Positions 33,728 through 36,548 of a DNA stretch of 36,548 nucleotides are shown here, in pieces. Position numbers and translations under genes: made by a program. The DNA lies in IMG/VR virus record IMGVR_UViG_3300047546_001282, positions 1-36,548 of that record. One strand, 5' to 3'. The stretch's first letter is position 1, and every line of letters starts with the position of its first letter. The notes below the pieces were generated by a model, which was given only the letters and a program-made list of their open reading frames with translations, was not told the DNA's origin and did not search any database. The DNA comes from a virus.

Positions 33728-34143
33728 TGCAAACGTTCGCTATCAAACCTTTTTTTGATTTTCGTGATGAGTCGTGGCCAAGTGAGGTAAGTGTTGATTT
33801 ACCGAGTAAGTCAACGGTTACTGTAGAACAGTATGCAAACTTTGTGTATTTCCATGTACACTACAATCCTGCCATGGAGACAATAGTTAAGCGTACCGTG
33901 TGTTTAATTGTGGCTGGGGAGGCTATTCCTGATGCGTATGAGCATATTGGTACGCTGGTGCCATTTCTTTCTGTAGAAGAGGGGGGAGAGGTAGCTGAAC
34001 AAGGTGATGAGCCGCCTACAGAGACTGACTCACTTACTGAGGAAGATTTCTACAGTAATTATCGTATTATCAACGTATATATCGCGCCAGAAACTCCGGC
34101 GAAGTTACCACTGGCAGCGTGGTCATTTGGGAGGGACAAATGA
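33727..34143 (+). CDS. Hypothetical protein with acidic C-terminal region
   Basis: A 138-residue protein overlapping the previous stop by one base. The first 75 residues look beta-rich ('VYFHVHYNP', 'TVCLIVAGEAI'); a Glu/Asp/Thr-rich linker follows at about 85-110, ending with a short strand 'YRIINVYIAPETP'. No catalytic motif or membrane segment. It is one of several small ORFs after the endolysin typical of phage regions of unknown function, and overlaps the next start by four bases (ATGA). Confidence 0.5.
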   Translation: MQTFAIKPFFDFRDESWPSEVSVDLPSKSTVTVEQYANFVYFHVHYNPAMETIVKRTVCLIVAGEAIPDAYEHIGTLVPFLSVEEGGEVAEQGDEPPTETDSLTEEDFYSNYRIINVYIAPETPAKLPLAAWSFGRDK

Positions 34144-34445
34144 TTATAGACCTAGAGAACTTAGAACGATTGGCTACAATCATTGAGTCAATCTCCACAG
34201 AAACACGGACAAGCCTAATTGCAATGGAATACTCTCTCGAAGAGATAAAGCAGCGAGAAGAATTGTTTGCACGTATTAGCACTGCAGCTAAGATGACGCA
34301 CAATTATCTGGATTACTACGTTAACGTATATGAGGGCAGTGATCCAGTGCTATTCTTACAGGAGATAGAAGCAACTTTGCCGCAGACTGAGAAGGAAGGA
34401 GTAGCAACATATAAGGATTTACTCGCATACACAGGGAAACTTTAA
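34140..34445 (+). CDS. Small hypothetical helical protein
   Basis: A 101-residue protein. ATG 34140 is preferred over an in-frame 34119 because a GGGAGGG site lies just before it and it overlaps the previous gene by four bases. The product is almost all helical and acidic ('LERLATIIESISTETR', 'YSLEEIKQREELFARI'). No known family. It overlaps the next gene by one base. Confidence 0.5.
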   Translation: MIIDLENLERLATIIESISTETRTSLIAMEYSLEEIKQREELFARISTAAKMTHNYLDYYVNVYEGSDPVLFLQEIEATLPQTEKEGVATYKDLLAYTGKL

Positions 34446-34843
34446 TGGTAGAGGTAGTACACGCACAGGATCTAAAAAATCCTGAATGGACCAGTGTTAT
34501 TTTGCAGGCATTGTCGCATTCAATCCCTCGGCATGTATCAATGCAGATTGATGATGCTGTGTTGGATGAGCGCACGCGGCCATACTTAGTTGACATTGTG
34601 GTAGAGTTAATTAACATGTGGAACGAGTCGCAGAACATTGAGGATCGATGGTATATCATCAATGGTAATTTGTGGAGAAGTGGCCCGGGGGATAGTATTG
34701 TCAGTGCACCGGAGGAGGTAAAAGATCTACCCCCTGTTACTGGTGACGAAGATCCAATCGGTTATGACGAGGAGTACATCAAGCGTCTTGTCGATTCAGT
34801 AGAAGAAGGCTCAGAAGAAGGCTCAGAGGAGGAGAACGTATGA
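34445..34843 (+). CDS. Hypothetical acidic protein
   Basis: A 132-residue protein with a weak ribosome site. It has a helical central part ('RPYLVDIVVELINMWNES') and a strongly acidic C-terminus with repeated EEGSEE, partly encoded by a short direct repeat. The acidic tail suggests protein mimicry of DNA or a chaperone-like role, but no family is recognised. The overlap with the next gene is four bases. Confidence 0.5.
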   Translation: MVEVVHAQDLKNPEWTSVILQALSHSIPRHVSMQIDDAVLDERTRPYLVDIVVELINMWNESQNIEDRWYIINGNLWRSGPGDSIVSAPEEVKDLPPVTGDEDPIGYDEEYIKRLVDSVEEGSEEGSEEENV

Positions 34844-35241
34844 TGCAGAAAGACCATAGCACGTTTAGCTACGAAGAGAAACACACATTAAGTCAAGAAT
34901 TGCGGCTACTTATTAGTGTGTCTCGATTTGACGATCTGGTACCATTCGGTGCAGTTGTCCTTGTGCATCAAGGACGATACAGTATGCTTTTTGAGGTACC
35001 ATGTCGTGATGCGGACACGCCAGAAGGATTGGCCAAGGCTATTCAGCTGTTGCGAGCACAGGCAGTACGTGAGCTGCACTCGTGGGCTGAGAAGATAATC
35101 CCGCGGGATACTGTATCTGAATCCACAAAAGGTACTATATCCCAATTAATGCACAAGTACAATCAGATCGAAGAGGATTCAATCGCCGCGTATATTGATA
35201 AGAACAATACAAAGAAAGAGGACTACTATGGCGGACCGTAA
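34840..35241 (+). CDS. Hypothetical protein
   Basis: A 133-residue protein beginning at ATG 34840 (or 34843) after gaggaggag. It has mixed alpha/beta composition ('FGAVVLVHQGRYSMLFEV') and a charged C-terminus ('IDKNNTKKEDYYGGP'). No known motif is seen. The final 14 bases overlap the next gene. It belongs to the block of small genes after the lysis gene. Confidence 0.5.
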   Translation: MMQKDHSTFSYEEKHTLSQELRLLISVSRFDDLVPFGAVVLVHQGRYSMLFEVPCRDADTPEGLAKAIQLLRAQAVRELHSWAEKIIPRDTVSESTKGTISQLMHKYNQIEEDSIAAYIDKNNTKKEDYYGGP

Positions 35242-35407
35242 AAAGAAGAAGTGTGGGTGTGAAATATCACGCACTCACACGATTCTCTGCGACTTTCACG
35301 CAAACGAGCAGATGGAAGAAGCAGCAGCGCGACTCGAGGAGAATGACTACTTCTACAAGGCTATTATGAAGGAATTGGCCAAGCAGTATGAGAAGGAGCA
35401 GGAGTAA
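35228..35407 (+). CDS. Small Cys/His-containing protein
   Basis: A 59-residue protein starting at 35228 after aaagagg. The N-terminus has 'KKKKCGCEISRTHTILCDFH' (C9, C11, C21 and two His), which may bind zinc; the rest is an acidic helix. The length and Cys/His pattern suit a small regulatory or nucleic acid-binding factor, but no family was matched. Confidence 0.5.
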   Translation: MADRKKKKCGCEISRTHTILCDFHANEQMEEAAARLEENDYFYKAIMKELAKQYEKEQE

Positions 35408-35412
35408 TACCT

Positions 35413-35625
35413 ATGAGTGAAATCGCAATTCATATTGAGTATCTAACACACAATAATATTAGGTATCAGATTACAGAGACAAGCGCAGGGCGTTGGATCG
35501 CGTCTATTAAGTGCTGGACAATCGGTAAATATATGCACATGGCATTGAATACGCGAGACGATGCAATTCAGCGGATGCATGAGTACATTGATGAAGTAGG
35601 GCCAGAACCTAAGGAAGATTGTTGA
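35413..35625 (+). CDS. Small hypothetical protein
   Basis: A 70-residue protein with a strong ribosome site (gaaggagcaggag) five bases after the previous stop. It appears as an alpha/beta fold: strands 'EIAIHIEYLTHNNIRYQI' and 'RWIASIKCW', then a helix 'RDDAIQRMHEYIDEV'. This layout resembles small dsRNA-binding-like or single-domain phage proteins but no clear family. It overlaps the next gene by one base. Confidence 0.5.
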   Translation: MSEIAIHIEYLTHNNIRYQITETSAGRWIASIKCWTIGKYMHMALNTRDDAIQRMHEYIDEVGPEPKEDC

Positions 35626-35873
35626 TGAGTACCACACAGTATGAGGCGTTTATTTACGGTACGTCGTACATCATGGATATTCCCAATAACCAGCATCGGC
35701 CACATAGAGGTCACGCTGCGTTATTTGCAGCACAGCATCATTGTAAGTGTGATGTGTATTCAATCCGGCGAGAGTATTCAACAAAAGGATTTATCTATCG
35801 AGTACAAATGAATTCCGGCGAGGTACTGCTAATACGAGTACAACGTATATCCAATAAGAAGAAGAACAATTAG
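35625..35873 (+). CDS. Small basic hypothetical protein
   Basis: An 82-residue protein starting at ATG 35625 (TGATG overlap with the previous stop; aagga nine bases upstream). Histidines and cysteines cluster in 'QHRPHRGHAALFAAQHHCKC', which may bind zinc; the C-terminus is basic and beta-like ('EVLLIRVQRISNKKKNN'). It is the last gene before a strong terminator. Function unknown. Confidence 0.5.
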   Translation: MSTTQYEAFIYGTSYIMDIPNNQHRPHRGHAALFAAQHHCKCDVYSIRREYSTKGFIYRVQMNSGEVLLIRVQRISNKKKNN

Positions 35874-35910
35874 CATTATCCTCATACAATTGATCACGCA
35901 CTATCTCTCA

Positions 35911-35948
35911 CACTGCACCTCTTCACAAAGGTGCAGTGCTTTTTTTTT
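35911..35948 (+). terminator. Strong Rho-independent terminator
   Basis: A 10-bp stem (cactgcacct with aggtgcagtg), an eight-base loop and nine T in a row after gc. It ends the rightward gene block and separates it from the non-coding region to the right. Confidence 0.95.
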
Positions 35949-36028
35949 ATTGAGAAAAAGAGCCTATGCATACGATCTGGGGTATATGTTTTAAGGGTGC
36001 AAATTGGCCATGTTCGTTACTTTGTCCT

Positions 36029-36103
36029 AATGTCCGGACATTTGCATGAAACTACGTATGATATAATTTCCGCATTCGTTTATAAGTATGGCTTTTAAAA
36101 GCC
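36029..36103 (+). promoter_or_regulatory. Extended -10 promoter flanked by two 14-bp palindromes
   Basis: TGA-TATAAT at 36059-36067 is an extended -10 box. Upstream is the perfect palindrome AATGTCCGGACATT (36029-36042), over the expected -35 position. Downstream is GGCTTTTAAAAGCC (36090-36103), also perfect. Such dyads are typical operator sites for a dimeric repressor. The -35 box itself is weak (TTTGCA, 15-base spacing). What is transcribed rightward is beyond or inside the gene-free region. Confidence 0.5.
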
Positions 36104-36164
36104 TCAAATCGCCTCTATAGGGCCAGCGCGATTGTGAAAACAGGCACGAATACTATACATAAAG

Positions 36165-36226
36165 TTATCCACAAGTTATCCACATTGGCCAATCTTTACG
36201 TAATTATTGACATAAAGTTATCCACA
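36165..36226 (+). promoter_or_regulatory. Three perfect DnaA boxes
   Basis: TTATCCACA occurs at 36165-36173, 36176-36184 and 36218-36226, all in the same orientation and identical to the E. coli R1-type box. The first two start 11 bases apart (one helical turn); the first and third start 53 bases apart (about five turns), as part of an 18-base repeat. Confidence 0.85.
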
Positions 36227-36468
36227 ATGCCAGTAACGCTGGTAAACATGATCGAAAATAGGACAAAACTTGGCCAATTGTCCTGTGTAATGTGAAAAGC
36301 AGGCATAAAACACAAGTGTAAGTATTTAGCAGCGTTATGTCGACAGCGTTTTAGCGCATTGTGATGCCTAAATCGACGATTGGCCATGTTTCAAAGCAAC
36401 ATTAGTTCCGTAATGTTGTTTTGAATATTTTTTACACAATCGCGCAATGATCGCGCCGCCGGGCTCGT

Positions 36469-36520
36469 CTCCCCCGAGCCCCCTCTCGCAAATTTGAGCT
36501 TGCCTCCCCCGAGCCCCCTC
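36469..36520 (+). repeat. GC-rich 17-bp direct repeats at the right edge
   Basis: CTCCCCCGAGCCCCCTC occurs at 36469-36485 and 36504-36520, 35 bases apart. A preceding GGGCTCG (36461-36467) can pair with CGAGCCC in the first copy. The composition contrasts with the AT-rich origin-like part next to it. Confidence 0.7.
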
Positions 36521-36548
36521 CTGCGCCTTCAGCAATCTTCCCGAAGGG

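Larger units (their letters stand above)
36003..36390 (+). repeat. ATTGGCCATGTT direct repeats
   Basis: ATTGGCCATGTT occurs exactly at 36003-36014 and 36379-36390, bracketing the DnaA boxes. Two related TTGGCCAA copies lie between (36184-36193 as the palindrome ATTGGCCAAT, and 36270-36277). Spacing and sequence suggest a protein-binding site. Confidence 0.6.
35949..36548. other. Gene-free regulatory region, candidate replication origin
   Basis: About 600 bases with no convincing gene. It is AT-rich up to about 36440, then GC-rich to the edge. It holds three perfect TTATCCACA boxes, an 18-base direct repeat acataaagttatccacaa (36157 and 36210), two 14-bp palindromes, an extended -10 promoter, two copies of ATTGGCCATGTT, a dyad GGACAA...TTGTCC around 36261-36283, an imperfect repeat tgtgaaaa(g)caggca (36133 and 36291), and a hairpin with stem caacatta/taatgttg at 36397-36418. 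DnaA boxes plus iterons and palindromes next to an AT-rich stretch are the usual layout of an origin. No Rep gene was found in the window. Confidence 0.65.

Noticed and set aside
36196-36387. 63-codon open frame on the minus strand in the origin-like region
   Set aside because: Composition is unlike the phage genes, it has no ribosome site, overlaps the DnaA box area and shows no family; best read as chance.

Overview
The window looks like part of a tailed bacteriophage (Caudoviricetes) genome, or a virus contig very close to one. All convincing genes lie on the + strand, are packed with 1 to 29 base overlaps and mostly have GGAGG-type ribosome binding sites. They fall into phage modules: tail, DNA replication and recombination, nucleotide metabolism, lysis and small unknown ORFs. 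No capsid, portal, terminase, integrase or insertion sequence is seen. The left edge cuts into the first gene. The host cannot be named. Family-A polymerase, standard Shine-Dalgarno sites, sigma70-like promoters and perfect TTATCCACA DnaA boxes indicate a bacterial host.

Layout. (1) 1-17728, tail module: a giant tape measure protein with a staphylococcal-nuclease-like domain inside it, two tail-tip/baseplate proteins, two large unknown tail proteins, a repeat-rich fibre ending in a C1q-like fold, and a tail assembly chaperone. (2) 17725-19698: a consensus promoter, an unknown possible virion protein, a GT4 glycosyltransferase and a small ORF carrying a second strong promoter. (3) 19700-29085, replication/recombination: gp32-like ssDNA-binding protein with its own terminator, zinc-finger/Toprim primase, DnaB-type helicase, Holliday-junction-resolvase-like nuclease, family-A DNA polymerase with Tyr at the ddNTP-discrimination site, RecA-like recombinase, Cas4/RecB-like nuclease with a likely Fe-S cluster, and a metallophosphoesterase fused to an AP2-like domain. 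(4) 29078-30806: zinc-ribbon proteins, a small HTH protein, ThyX and a MazG-like/Nmad1 protein, closed by a terminator.

(5) 30807-32474: tRNA-Arg(TCT), two GT-A glycosyltransferases and tRNA-Leu(TAA), an island bracketed by tRNAs. (6) 32490-35873: a glucosaminidase-type endolysin followed by eight small genes of unknown function, ended by a strong terminator. (7) 35949-36548: about 600 bases without a convincing gene but rich in signals: three perfect DnaA boxes, two 14-bp palindromes around an extended -10 promoter, repeated ATTGGCCATGTT, and GC-rich direct repeats at the right edge. This is a good candidate replication origin.

How the parts fit: SSB, primase, helicase and polymerase form a nearly complete replisome, and the RecA-like protein with three nucleases could run recombination-dependent replication. 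ThyX and the Nmad1-like protein shape the nucleotide pool. The three glycosyltransferases could decorate virion, cell surface or modified DNA. The two tRNAs read AGA and TTA, codons that look commoner in the AT-rich tail and glycosyltransferase genes than in the replication genes. The most unusual items are the nuclease domain inside the tape measure, the AP2-metallophosphoesterase fusion and the DnaA-box origin-like region.
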